From MADRE2 sp964397015 (GTDB taxonomy: Bacteria > Desulfobacterota > Desulfobacteria > Desulfobacterales > Desulfobacteraceae): a stretch of 14,584 nt of DNA. Under the pieces are notes generated by a model. The model did no database searches. It saw only the letters and a list, made by a program, of their open reading frames with translations, and was not told the DNA's origin. The first letter of the stretch is position 1. Each line of letters begins with the position of its first letter. The stretch lies in contig CAYNHL010000092.1 of assembly GCA_964397015.1 (NCBI GenBank), forward strand, positions 1 to 14,584. The letters run 5' to 3'. A program made the position numbers and the translations under genes. Below, piece by piece: positions 1 to 5,664 of this stretch.

Positions 1-596
1 AGACCGATGGTTGCCATGGAGGCGATGGTCGGGGCAAGGGCGGATCGCAGCGCGTCCCGGAAAAAAGGATTCAGCGCTTCTGCCAATGCTGCCCCGTATG
101 CCAGCGACTGATGATACGCTTTTTCATTTGTGTGGATGGACTGATAAAAATTGTTGAGCCCGATGATGTCGGCCCGCAGGCAGTTACCCAGAATCATGCC
201 TGCCAGCGGGATGACGTACTGGGCCTCGAACCATCCGGGCAGCCTGAGAATGATGCCGGTAAAAAATATCATGGGCAGCAAGGTGCCCACCAGCAGCGCG
301 ATGAACATCGGCAGCACAAAACGCTTCAGCTTCAGGCGGCAGCCTTTGAGAATAGACAGATCCGCTACCAGGATCATTGCAGTTACCCATGCAAGGTTTA
401 AAAAAGGGTTGTTCAATTTAAACACCACCTGCAGATACATTCCGACAAACAGCAGCTGTACGGTCATTCTAATTACAGCCACCGTTGTTTCCTTGATCAT
501 GCCCACCCGCAGATACAGCATGACGGCCAGAGGAAAAATCAGCAGCAGATACCCGCCGGCAAGGCTCAATAAACTGATATCAATAATCTGGTTCAT
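1..596 (-). CDS. fetB: FetB/YbbM (UPF0014) ABC exporter permease, 3' end cut by window edge
   Basis: Reading the minus strand from the ATG at 596 gives an open frame of 198 codons to the window edge. It begins MNQIIDISLLSLAGGYLLLI and has successive hydrophobic segments, the family motif region PLAGMILGNCLRA and, near the edge, EALNPFFRDALRSALAPTI. This is the pattern of the FetB/YbbM family (usually about 260 aa), an inner-membrane permease that with FetA is linked to iron export and peroxide resistance in E. coli. The start has an AAGGAA ribosome site a few bases upstream, inside the end of the ATPase gene, and lies 12 bp after that gene's stop, so the two form an operon. The last quarter is not visible, so intactness cannot be judged. 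The ATPase partner is deleted internally, so the permease may be orphaned. Family assignment is firm; substrate is inferred. Confidence 0.88.
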   Translation of the reverse strand, partial: MNQIIDISLLSLAGGYLLLIFPLAVMLYLRVGMIKETTVAVIRMTVQLLFVGMYLQVVFKLNNPFLNLAWVTAMILVADLSILKGCRLKLKRFVLPMFIALLVGTLLPMIFFTGIILRLPGWFEAQYVIPLAGMILGNCLRADIIGLNNFYQSIHTNEKAYHQSLAYGAALAEALNPFFRDALRSALAPTIASMATIG

Positions 597-608
597 CGGA
601 TTTTTCCT

Positions 609-929
609 TTACGTCTTCTGGATCTCTTTTATGTCAACGACCCGGGTGGCAAATCCCAGCCATTCGGTATCATGGGCCACATAGGCGATGTGACGTCTTT
701 TCTGCCAGATATTGTGACGGGTGACGGGTTCGCACAGGATCGTGATGGTTCCGGAATCGGGCATCACAAGGCCCAGTATGCACCTGAGGATCGTGGATTT
801 TCCGGAACCGGATGGACCGGTCAGGGTCACCTTGTCCCCATGAAACAAGCTCAAAGACAGGTCTTTCAACACCGGCTGCCCGTCAAAGGACAGATGCAGC
901 CGGTTCAGATCAAGCGCTTTTTCATTCAT
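609..929 (-). pseudogene. fetA: FetA-type ABC ATPase with a large internal in-frame deletion
   Basis: The 106-residue product starts like a normal ABC ATPase: beta-strand region, then Walker A GPSGSGKST at about residues 38-46, then LGLVMPDSGTI. At about residue 80 the sequence IAYV runs straight into HDTEWLGFATRVVDI. The latter looks like the H-loop and C-terminal segment of FetA (E. coli FetA has a similar WVTHD...ADKVI stretch near its end). The Q-loop, LSGGE signature and Walker B are all missing, and family members are about 210-230 aa, so roughly 110-125 residues appear to be gone without breaking the frame. Such a protein should not hydrolyse ATP. There is no clear Shine-Dalgarno sequence before the ATG at 929. 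It sits 12 bp upstream of fetB, the normal fetAB order. The deletion reading comes from recalled family features, not an alignment. Confidence 0.8.
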
Positions 930-1264
930 TCGTCTGAGATTTTATGGAAATGGTTGTCTGCATGGAGTTCCCGTTTTGTTTATTGATAAGTTTTATTCAA
1001 AAAAATATGGTGAATGGAAACCGGCGATTATCTCAAATCGCATTATTCCATGAGCTTTCAAGGCGCACTCCCAGCATTGCCCTATCCTCCAGACTGGTAA
1101 CCGGATGATACCATTGTGGTATGAAATAGCAAGAGGGATATGTTGTAAAATACCCCAAAACGGGCGGTTCGGGGGTCGCCTATATCACGAAAAAAGGAGG
1201 CGCAGTTTCCACCTTAATGGAACATCCCCGGTATTTGCGCATAAGGGCATTTTTTTCTATTGTA
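930..1264. other. Non-coding stretch between fetA and the first toxin-antitoxin module
   Basis: No convincing gene is seen on either strand. The only structure noted is a small hairpin, ATACCA-TTG-TGGTAT at 1108-1122, without a T-run. The stretch lies upstream of both divergent units (fetAB to the left, the toxin-antitoxin operon to the right), so it should contain the fetAB promoter, but no good -35/-10 pair for fetAB was recognised. Confidence 0.5.
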
Positions 1265-1293
1265 TTGACACATAATCCGTGTACACTTATAAT
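1265..1293 (+). promoter_or_regulatory. Perfect-consensus sigma70 promoter with a palindrome in the spacer (RHH/PIN operon)
   Basis: TTGACA at 1265-1270 and TATAAT at 1288-1293 are separated by exactly 17 bp, the textbook optimum. The spacer ends in the 8-bp palindrome GTGTACAC (1279-1286), and the related strings ACACATAAT (1268-1276) and ACACTTATAAT (1283-1293) overlap the core elements. The antitoxin ATG is 29 bp downstream of the -10. A palindrome between the core elements is where a ribbon-helix-helix antitoxin would bind to autorepress; that role is inferred. Confidence 0.8.
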
Positions 1294-1321
1294 GTATTAA
1301 ATCTGAAATGGAGGGTTTATT

Positions 1322-1546
1322 ATGCCTAATATTACGATTTCTTTGAATAAGGAGTTGTTGGATTCCGGGCGTGAATATGCCAGAAAGCACAATACATCAA
1401 TGAATGCGTTGATTCGTAAAATGTTGGAAGAAACTGTGAAGTCGCAGTCGAAAAACTGGCTTGACGTGTGCTTCGAATTGATGGACAGGGCTAATGCCGA
1501 TTCTAAAGGCAAAAAATGGAAACGGGAAGATCTGTACGATGTCTAA
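1322..1546 (+). CDS. Ribbon-helix-helix-like antitoxin of a PIN toxin module
   Basis: The 74-aa product opens with a short beta-strand-like MPNITISLNKELL, followed by two helices ending in SMNALIRKMLEET. This is the layout of a CopG/Arc-type ribbon-helix-helix DNA-binding domain. The C-terminal half (about residues 45-74) is charged, as expected for the part that wraps the toxin. A strong GGAGG at 1311-1315 precedes the ATG, and a perfect sigma70 promoter lies just upstream. The stop codon overlaps the start of the PIN toxin gene by 8 bp (ATGTCTAA), so the two are translationally coupled in the usual antitoxin-first order. Expected role: neutralise the PIN RNase and repress its own promoter. 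The fold is inferred from pattern; the pairing is clear. Confidence 0.85.
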   Translation: MPNITISLNKELLDSGREYARKHNTSMNALIRKMLEETVKSQSKNWLDVCFELMDRANADSKGKKWKREDLYDV

Positions 1547-1952
1547 AATTTTCATCGATACGAACATCCTGGTTTATGCACTGGATGTGAATGAAAAGGA
1601 AAAACAGGCCCAAAGCCGTTCCTGCCTGAAAACGGTGCTCAACGGAAATCGGGGCGTCATTTCCACCCAGGTGATACAGGAATTTCATGTGACAGCAACC
1701 AGGAAACTCGGTGTCGATAAGCTTATCTCAAAGGAAATCATCCATTCATTTTCAAAATTTGAAATTGTGCTGATTACGCCTGAAATTATCGACAGAGCCA
1801 TTGATTGCCAGATCATTAACCGGTTATCCTTTTGGGATGCTTTGATCATGTCTGCTGCTGAAAGTGCCCATTGTGAAACCATTTGGACCGAAGATTTAAA
1901 CGATGGCCAGATAATCCAGGGTATCAGGATAGAAAATCCCCTGAATCCCTGA
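1539..1952 (+). CDS. vapC: VapC-type PIN-domain ribonuclease toxin
   Basis: The 137-aa protein begins MSKIFIDTNILVYALD. The acidic PIN residues are Asp7 (IDTN), Glu48 (IQEFH), Asp100 (FWDALI) and Asp119 (TEDLNDGQ), which together coordinate the metal of VapC-type endoribonucleases. An upstream in-frame start at 1494 would add 15 residues, but these lie inside the antitoxin gene and lack a PIN-like sequence. The ATG at 1539 places the IDTN motif at the expected position and gives the 8-bp overlap with the antitoxin, so it was chosen. A GGGAAGA string about 9 bp upstream can serve as ribosome site. Target RNA is unknown; many VapC toxins cut initiator tRNA or the sarcin-ricin loop. All four acidic residues are present, so the toxin looks active. 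Confidence 0.93.
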   Translation: MSKIFIDTNILVYALDVNEKEKQAQSRSCLKTVLNGNRGVISTQVIQEFHVTATRKLGVDKLISKEIIHSFSKFEIVLITPEIIDRAIDCQIINRLSFWDALIMSAAESAHCETIWTEDLNDGQIIQGIRIENPLNP

Positions 1953-2059
1953 TTCGGCGGCTTGTGTTCTGGTCCATCCGCCATACAGCTCTTTCAAAGA
2001 GCCTGCAATTTTGTCCGTCCTGCCATCAGAAAACAGGTGATTGAATATGGAGAATAGCT

Positions 2060-2188
2060 GTTGAGGGAGGTGCTGAAAGATGTCCCATTGATAGGAGCCT
2101 GATCAGTGCCGTTCTTTCTTTGAAGGTTTATCACCTGATTGCCAGAAGCAAGTATGGCCTCATGGTTCAGATACTGGTGGCTTGTTAA
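2060..2188 (+). pseudogene. Possible C-terminal scrap of an IS4-type transposase
   Basis: Within the 281-bp gap between the PIN gene and the cupin gene, one plus-strand frame reads ...SAVLSLKVYHLIARSKYGL and then MVQILVAC before a stop. The spacing of HLIARS, a KxG turn and VQI resembles the region after the YREK segment in some IS4-family transposases, where strings like HLIAxSxNGVxIQIYxAL are common. There is no start codon, no upstream catalytic region and no terminal repeat. This is a weak call from memory of the family pattern; it may simply be non-coding DNA. Nothing else is seen in 1953-2233. Confidence 0.22.
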
Positions 2189-2233
2189 ACAGAAATGAGC
2201 TGCTTGAGTTAAAATGAAAATAAGGAGTAGAAA

Positions 2234-2554
2234 ATGCGAGTGATTAAACTCAGTGAAACCAATGAATTTAAGCCAGGCGTCATGAACCGGTTTTTTCTGG
2301 TCGAAAATTCCGAGTTTTTTAAAATTATCAATTTCAACCTGGATGCCGGGGTAATTTTTCCGGTTCATTCTCATGATCTCGATGGTGAATTGTCTATCCA
2401 GGTTCTTGAGGGAAAAGGCTGGTTTCTCGGAGAAAACGATAAGAAAACACCAGCAGAGACAGGGGATATTCTGGTATCGGAGATCAGGGAGCCCCACGGG
2501 GTCATGGCTGATACGAAAATGAGAATCATTGTTACTATTGCGCCGCCGATTTGA
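2234..2554 (+). CDS. Small single-domain cupin protein
   Basis: The 106-aa product is a minimal cupin. FPVHSHDLDGELSIQVLEGKG (about residues 42-62) matches cupin motif 1, with His45 and His47 and Glu52 as likely metal ligands; TGDILVSEIREPHGV (about 76-90) matches motif 2, with His88. A good AAGGAG precedes the ATG. Single-domain cupins of this size bind a metal and have varied roles (dioxygenase-like, isomerase-like or sensing), and nothing nearby fixes the substrate. The last 129 bp of the gene occur again, almost unchanged, at 3299-3427 on the far side of the AbrB/PIN toxin-antitoxin pair, so the gene end served as a recombination site. The gene itself is complete. Confidence 0.82.
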   Translation: MRVIKLSETNEFKPGVMNRFFLVENSEFFKIINFNLDAGVIFPVHSHDLDGELSIQVLEGKGWFLGENDKKTPAETGDILVSEIREPHGVMADTKMRIIVTIAPPI

Positions 2555-2555
2555 T
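2427..2555 (+). repeat. Direct repeat copy 1 (3' end of the cupin gene)
   Basis: 129 bp that recur at 3299-3427 in the same orientation, offset 872 bp. By eye there are three mismatches (aaaacGataag/aaaacAataag, gggaGcccc/gggaAcccc, atggCtgat/atggTtgat). Copy 1 is inside the intact cupin gene and includes its TGA stop. The repeats bracket the AbrB/PIN module. Confidence 0.95.
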
Positions 2556-2593
2556 GAAAAAATAAGATGCACCTGATTTGGTGATAATAGGCC

Positions 2594-2989
2594 CTAAGGC
2601 CTCCTGACCAATCGGTGTTTCACCAGCTTTTTGTCAAAACTGTAGGTCAGTTCACATCCGGATGACCGGTTGCAGAACACAATAACGTAATCGGCAAAAT
2701 CGGCAGGCCCTTTTTTGTATGCGGAGAGGGCCGATGAAGCAATATGAGCATTTTCAACTTCCAACTCGCGGGAAAACAGGATTTGCTCCAAGGCGTTTGT
2801 CACCAGAGATTTTTGATACCCATATGCGCCGCGCAACACCCAGACGAGTTCACATAACACAATAAGAGAGATTCGGCCGGGTTCTTTTCTGGTGCAACTG
2901 GATTCAATCAGGCGATTGGCACGCAGGGACTGTTCTGGATCGTCCTGGGTTAGATAGCGGACCAGAACATTTGTATCCAGGCCTATCAT
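2594..2989 (-). CDS. vapC: VapC-type PIN-domain ribonuclease toxin (AbrB-paired)
   Basis: The 131-aa protein begins MIGLDTNVLVRYLTQDD. The PIN acidic set is Asp5 (LDTN), Glu47 (LCELVW), Asp97/Asp100 (ADFADYVI) and Asp119 (YSFDKKL), so the active site looks complete. The ATG overlaps the antitoxin stop by 4 bp (ATGA), the standard coupled antitoxin-toxin arrangement. The LVRYLTQDD and ADFADYV strings match the subgroup of PIN toxins normally paired with AbrB/MazE-like antitoxins. It differs from the other PIN protein in this window in both sequence and antitoxin class, so the two are not duplicates. A small hairpin AGGCC-CTAA-GGCCT at 2589-2602 overlaps the stop but has no T-run. Expected role: sequence- or structure-specific endoribonuclease; target unknown. 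Confidence 0.93.
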   Translation of the reverse strand: MIGLDTNVLVRYLTQDDPEQSLRANRLIESSCTRKEPGRISLIVLCELVWVLRGAYGYQKSLVTNALEQILFSRELEVENAHIASSALSAYKKGPADFADYVIVFCNRSSGCELTYSFDKKLVKHRLVRRP

Positions 2990-3222
2990 GATTTTTCCGC
3001 CCTTTTCAGGATGGCGTCTTCCATTTCTTCCAGAGAAACCGGTTTGGATGGTTTGGGAAGCATCCCCTTGAGCTGACTGACCGGTATATGCTTTGGCACC
3101 AGCTTCACACCCTGATCATCTTCAAAAATAAATTCAACCCTGTCTCCTGCGGAAAGACTGAGTTTTTTCCGTAAGTCCTTGGGTAATGTTATCTGGCCTT
3201 TGCTTGTCAAAGTGGCATGCAT
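2986..3222 (-). CDS. vapB: AbrB/SpoVT (swapped-hairpin) antitoxin
   Basis: The 78-aa product starts MHATLTSKGQITLPKDLRKK, the classic AbrB/MazE/SpoVT N-terminal DNA-binding domain, followed by LSLSAGDRVEFIFEDDQGV. The C-terminal 35 residues (charged, EEMEDAIL) would bind the toxin. A start at 3240 is possible in frame (MKKEGK added), but its only ribosome site, AAGGA, is too close to the ATG. AGGAGG at about 3228-3233 sits 5 bp before the ATG at 3222, which also places the TSKGQIT motif at its usual position, so 3222 was chosen. The gene overlaps the PIN toxin by 4 bp. A 16-bp inverted repeat over the predicted -10 (3244-3259) is a likely self-binding operator. Confidence 0.92.
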   Translation of the reverse strand: MHATLTSKGQITLPKDLRKKLSLSAGDRVEFIFEDDQGVKLVPKHIPVSQLKGMLPKPSKPVSLEEMEDAILKRAEKS

Positions 3223-3243
3223 TTTACCCTCCTTTTTCATTTC

Positions 3244-3280
3244 CTTACTTAAAAGTAAGATTTTTCTGCCATATTGTCAA
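3244..3280 (-). promoter_or_regulatory. Promoter and palindromic operator of the AbrB/PIN operon
   Basis: On the minus strand TTGACA (complement of 3275-3280) is followed after 17 bp by TACTTT (complement of 3252-3257). The perfect inverted repeat CTTACTT-AA-AAGTAAG spans 3244-3259 and so covers the -10 and the start region. AbrB-like antitoxins bind such palindromes to autorepress; that link is inferred from position. Confidence 0.6.
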
Positions 3281-3298
3281 AGGATTTGTCCAAGATGT

Positions 3299-3427
3299 TC
3301 GGAGAAAACAATAAGAAAACACCAGCAGAGACAGGGGATATTCTGGTATCGGAGATCAGGGAACCCCACGGGGTCATGGTTGATACGAAAATGAGAATCA
3401 TTGTTACTATTGCGCCGCCGATTTGAT
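3299..3427 (+). repeat. Direct repeat copy 2 (orphan 3' fragment of the cupin gene)
   Basis: About 98% identical to 2427-2555, with three mismatches. It encodes the last 42 codons of the cupin, in frame and ending in the same TGA, but has no start, ribosome site or amino-terminal half, so it is a dead gene tail. The junction at its left edge falls in the middle of the cupin's GWFLGEN segment. The repeat lies upstream of the cytochrome operon. Confidence 0.93.
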
Positions 3428-3473
3428 TTACTCATCAAATTATAATATTTTCTTGACATGTTTTTATTTGTCA
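3421..3473 (+). promoter_or_regulatory. Inverted repeats upstream of the tetrahaem/octahaem cytochrome operon
   Basis: Two dyads lie in the 157-bp leader region of the cytochrome pair. ATTTGAT-N6-ATCAAAT (3421-3440) is followed at once by TATAAT (3441-3446); its half-sites resemble FNR half-sites but the spacing is 6, not 4. TGACA-N10-TGTCA (3454-3473) includes a TTGACA (3453-3458), with TAGGGT (3477-3482) as a weak -10 after 18 bp. Which promoter is used is not decided by the sequence. A good AGGAAGG ribosome site follows just before 3587. Confidence 0.35.
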
Positions 3474-3586
3474 TAGTAGGGTTTATCAAGAAGTAAATAT
3501 AGTTTACCCCTTTTTTACTAATTACTGCTCATTCAAACAGCGGTTTTAAAAAGAATTTCATCTTTAATCGTTAAAAAAGGAAGGCT

Positions 3587-4138
3587 ATGAAAAAACTTAT
3601 CAAACCCGCAATTTTGGTCAGTATCGGTATTATCATCTCTTTTCCAGTATTCAGCCTGACCTACTACACAATGGTAAGGACTTCAACGCCGGACTTTTGT
3701 GTATCCTGCCACGAAATAAGACCCGCCTATAACGCCTGGAAAACATCCACGCATGTAAATAACGCTCAAGGCTTTACCGCTGACTGTATGGATTGTCATC
3801 TGCCTGCGCCTCAGGACACACTGAACTTTTTTTATACCAAAACAGCACACGGTATCAAAGACGTGTTTGTTCATTTTGTGTATGGAACTTATGATCGTGA
3901 AAAGAGCCGGGAGCATGCTTACGAAACTTTTAAAAATGCCCAGTGTCAGAAATGTCATCGCAATATACTTTATCTTCCGGAAAAAAGGGGAGCGATGCTG
4001 GCTCATCGTTCAGTTTTATATCCAAAAACGGGTTACGAAAAAAAATGTGTGGACTGCCATAGAGATCTGGTCCATGTGGACAGCGAAGTATATAAATACA
4101 AACAGAACCAGCCGCCTTATAAAGGGTTGGGTATTTAA
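3587..4138 (+). CDS. haoC: NapC/NrfH-family tetrahaem quinol dehydrogenase (HaoC-like)
   Basis: The 183-aa product has one N-terminal membrane helix (about residues 7-29, AILVSIGIIISFPVFSLTYY) and four CXXCH haem sites: CVSCH 38-42, CMDCH 67-71, CQKCH 120-124 and CVDCH 154-158. Membrane-anchored tetrahaem cytochromes of this family take electrons from the quinol pool and pass them to a periplasmic reductase. AGGAAGG precedes the ATG. The octahaem cytochrome starts 46 bp downstream on the same strand, so this is very likely its electron partner. NrfH normally pairs with pentahaem NrfA, but the partner here is an HAO-family protein, so the HaoC role of Campylobacterota haoCA pairs fits better. 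The family is certain; the subfamily name and the electron direction (quinol to periplasm) are inferred from the partner. Confidence 0.93.
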   Translation: MKKLIKPAILVSIGIIISFPVFSLTYYTMVRTSTPDFCVSCHEIRPAYNAWKTSTHVNNAQGFTADCMDCHLPAPQDTLNFFYTKTAHGIKDVFVHFVYGTYDREKSREHAYETFKNAQCQKCHRNILYLPEKRGAMLAHRSVLYPKTGYEKKCVDCHRDLVHVDSEVYKYKQNQPPYKGLGI

Positions 4139-4184
4139 ATCAATAAACGATGTGATGACTTCAAATATAGAAACAGGGGGAACC

Positions 4185-5573
4185 ATGAAAAAGATTGTAC
4201 TTGTTCTTTTGTTGGCGGTATCATTCATAGGTCTTTCAGCATCTGTAACCCTCAGTGCGGATGTCCAGGCCAACCTGCCGAAACTCAAAGAGTTCAGGAT
4301 TGAACGATCCATGCCTCCCGAGGCCATGGCATGTATTGAATGCCACAAAAAACAGCATCCGGGTATCTTTTCGGACTGGGCCGCAAGCCGTCATGCCAGT
4401 GCCAATATCACATGCTATGATTGTCATGCTGCAGAATCCCACGACCCTGATGTCAGCCAGTCACATTTTAAGGAATACGAGGCAAACGATACAAAATACG
4501 GTCAGAAAAAATACATGGTTCCTGTTTCTGCCGTGGTCACTCCAAAAGACTGTTCCAGGTGTCATCCGGACGAAGCCGTACAGTACAGCAAAAGCAAACA
4601 TGCAAATACACTTGAAATTATCTGGAAGATAGATCCATGGCTTAACCATGGCATGAACAGTGATTTTGAGCGGATCAATGGGTGTTATCACTGCCATGGC
4701 ACTATTTTGAAAATGAAGGACAAAGAGCTCGATCCTGCAACCTGGCCCAATGTCGGTGTCGGAAGGCTGAATCTGGACGGCAGCAAAGGCAGCTGCACCA
4801 GTTGCCATACAAGACATCGTTTTTCCGTGATGGAGGCACGAAAACCCCAGGCCTGCGGTCAATGTCATCTCGGCCCGGATCACCCTCAAATAGAAATTTT
4901 TACCGAATCAAAACATGGTGATATTTACGATGCCTTTGGTGATGAATACAACTGGACCGCAGCACCCGGTACCTGGACTCCCGGAGTTGATTTCAGGGGG
5001 CCGACCTGTGCCTCATGCCACATGTCGGGTGCCGGCAGCGTAATGACTTCCCACGACGTCACTGAAAGACTGTCATGGGAATTACAGGCTCCTCTGACAG
5101 TCAGGCCGGAAGACTTCGAAGCATTTCCTGCCCAGACAAACTGGAAGGAAGAGAGGGCCAAGATGCAGGAAGTCTGTATGCAGTGCCACGGAAAAAGGTG
5201 GACCGAATCTCATTACAGCCAGATGGATCAGACCATTGAAGAATATAACGAAGTCTATTTCAAACCCGCAAAGGCAAAACTTACTGAACTTTATGAAAAA
5301 GGGTTGATGGACGAGACGCGTTTCTTTGACGAACCTCTCGAGGTGGAATACTATGAACTCTGGCATCACGAGGGCCGCCGGGCGAGGATGGGTGCTGCCA
5401 TGATGGCCCCGGATTATTCATGGTGGCATGGATTTTATGAATGCAAAAAGCGCTTCGTTACTTTTATGGAAGAAGCCAACCACCTGATCGAAACCGGTAA
5501 AAAGTCATACAAGGCTGAAAATTTTCCCAATGCCACCGGGGATACGACAAAACCACCGGAGCTGTTTAAATAA
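4185..5573 (+). CDS. haoA: Octahaem cytochrome c of the hydroxylamine oxidoreductase (HAO) family
   Basis: The 462-aa protein begins with a Sec signal peptide (MKKIVLVLLLAVSFIGLSAS, cleavage near residue 25) and has eight CXXCH sites: CIECH 50, CYDCH 77, CSRCH 123, CYHCH 167, CTSCH 204, CGQCH 224, CASCH 275 and CMQCH 331. Between and after them are HAO-type segments: LGPDHPQIE and ESKHGD (229-245), WTPGVDFRGPTCASCHMSG (264-282), TSHDVTERLSWE, and the C-terminal ELWHHEGRRARMGAAMMAPD then YSWWHGFYE (391-419). There is no CXXCK site, which argues against NrfA. The frame is open upstream to 3867, but that part is a shadow of the tetrahaem gene; the ATG at 4185 has GGGGG upstream and a signal peptide, so it was chosen. 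By family knowledge haem 4 would be catalytic. Whether it oxidises hydroxylamine or reduces nitrite/hydroxylamine cannot be read from sequence alone; the NapC-type partner and nearby hcp favour reduction. Confidence 0.92.
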   Translation: MKKIVLVLLLAVSFIGLSASVTLSADVQANLPKLKEFRIERSMPPEAMACIECHKKQHPGIFSDWAASRHASANITCYDCHAAESHDPDVSQSHFKEYEANDTKYGQKKYMVPVSAVVTPKDCSRCHPDEAVQYSKSKHANTLEIIWKIDPWLNHGMNSDFERINGCYHCHGTILKMKDKELDPATWPNVGVGRLNLDGSKGSCTSCHTRHRFSVMEARKPQACGQCHLGPDHPQIEIFTESKHGDIYDAFGDEYNWTAAPGTWTPGVDFRGPTCASCHMSGAGSVMTSHDVTERLSWELQAPLTVRPEDFEAFPAQTNWKEERAKMQEVCMQCHGKRWTESHYSQMDQTIEEYNEVYFKPAKAKLTELYEKGLMDETRFFDEPLEVEYYELWHHEGRRARMGAAMMAPDYSWWHGFYECKKRFVTFMEEANHLIETGKKSYKAENFPNATGDTTKPPELFK

Positions 5574-5598
5574 ATTGAACACCAATCTTAAAAATCAG

Positions 5599-5631
5599 TA
5601 CAGCCGTTCAAAATTTATTTGAACGGCTGTA
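5599..5631. terminator. Bidirectional hairpin terminator between the haoA-like gene and hcp
   Basis: A perfect 14-bp stem, TACAGCCGTTCAAA (5599-5612) with TTTGAACGGCTGTA (5618-5631), closes a 5-base ATTTA loop. On plus it is followed by a short TTT; on minus it is followed after a few bases by a run of five T. It lies between the stops of two convergent genes and can end both transcripts. Confidence 0.85.
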
Positions 5632-5664
5632 TTTCATTGCCCAGGTTATTTTCCTGTCTGGATT

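Noticed and set aside
151..684. A 177-codon open frame on plus at the left end.
   Set aside because: It lies antisense to fetB and the end of fetA, both recognised families on minus; the product has no domain.
1108..1122. A small hairpin ATACCA-TTG-TGGTAT as terminator or riboregulator.
   Set aside because: Only six pairs, no T-run and no gene that it would serve.
1994..2572. A 192-codon minus-strand frame over the cupin gene.
   Set aside because: It is antisense to the cupin. Part of it recurs at 3277-3489 only because the cupin tail is duplicated, which is not evidence of coding.
3867..4184. An upstream extension of the octahaem cytochrome frame.
   Set aside because: It overlaps the tetrahaem gene in another frame and would bury the signal peptide; the ATG at 4185 has a ribosome site and leads straight into the signal peptide.
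4185..5573. NrfA pentahaem nitrite reductase as an identity for the octahaem protein.
   Set aside because: There are eight CXXCH sites, no CXXCK, and HAO-type C-terminal motifs.
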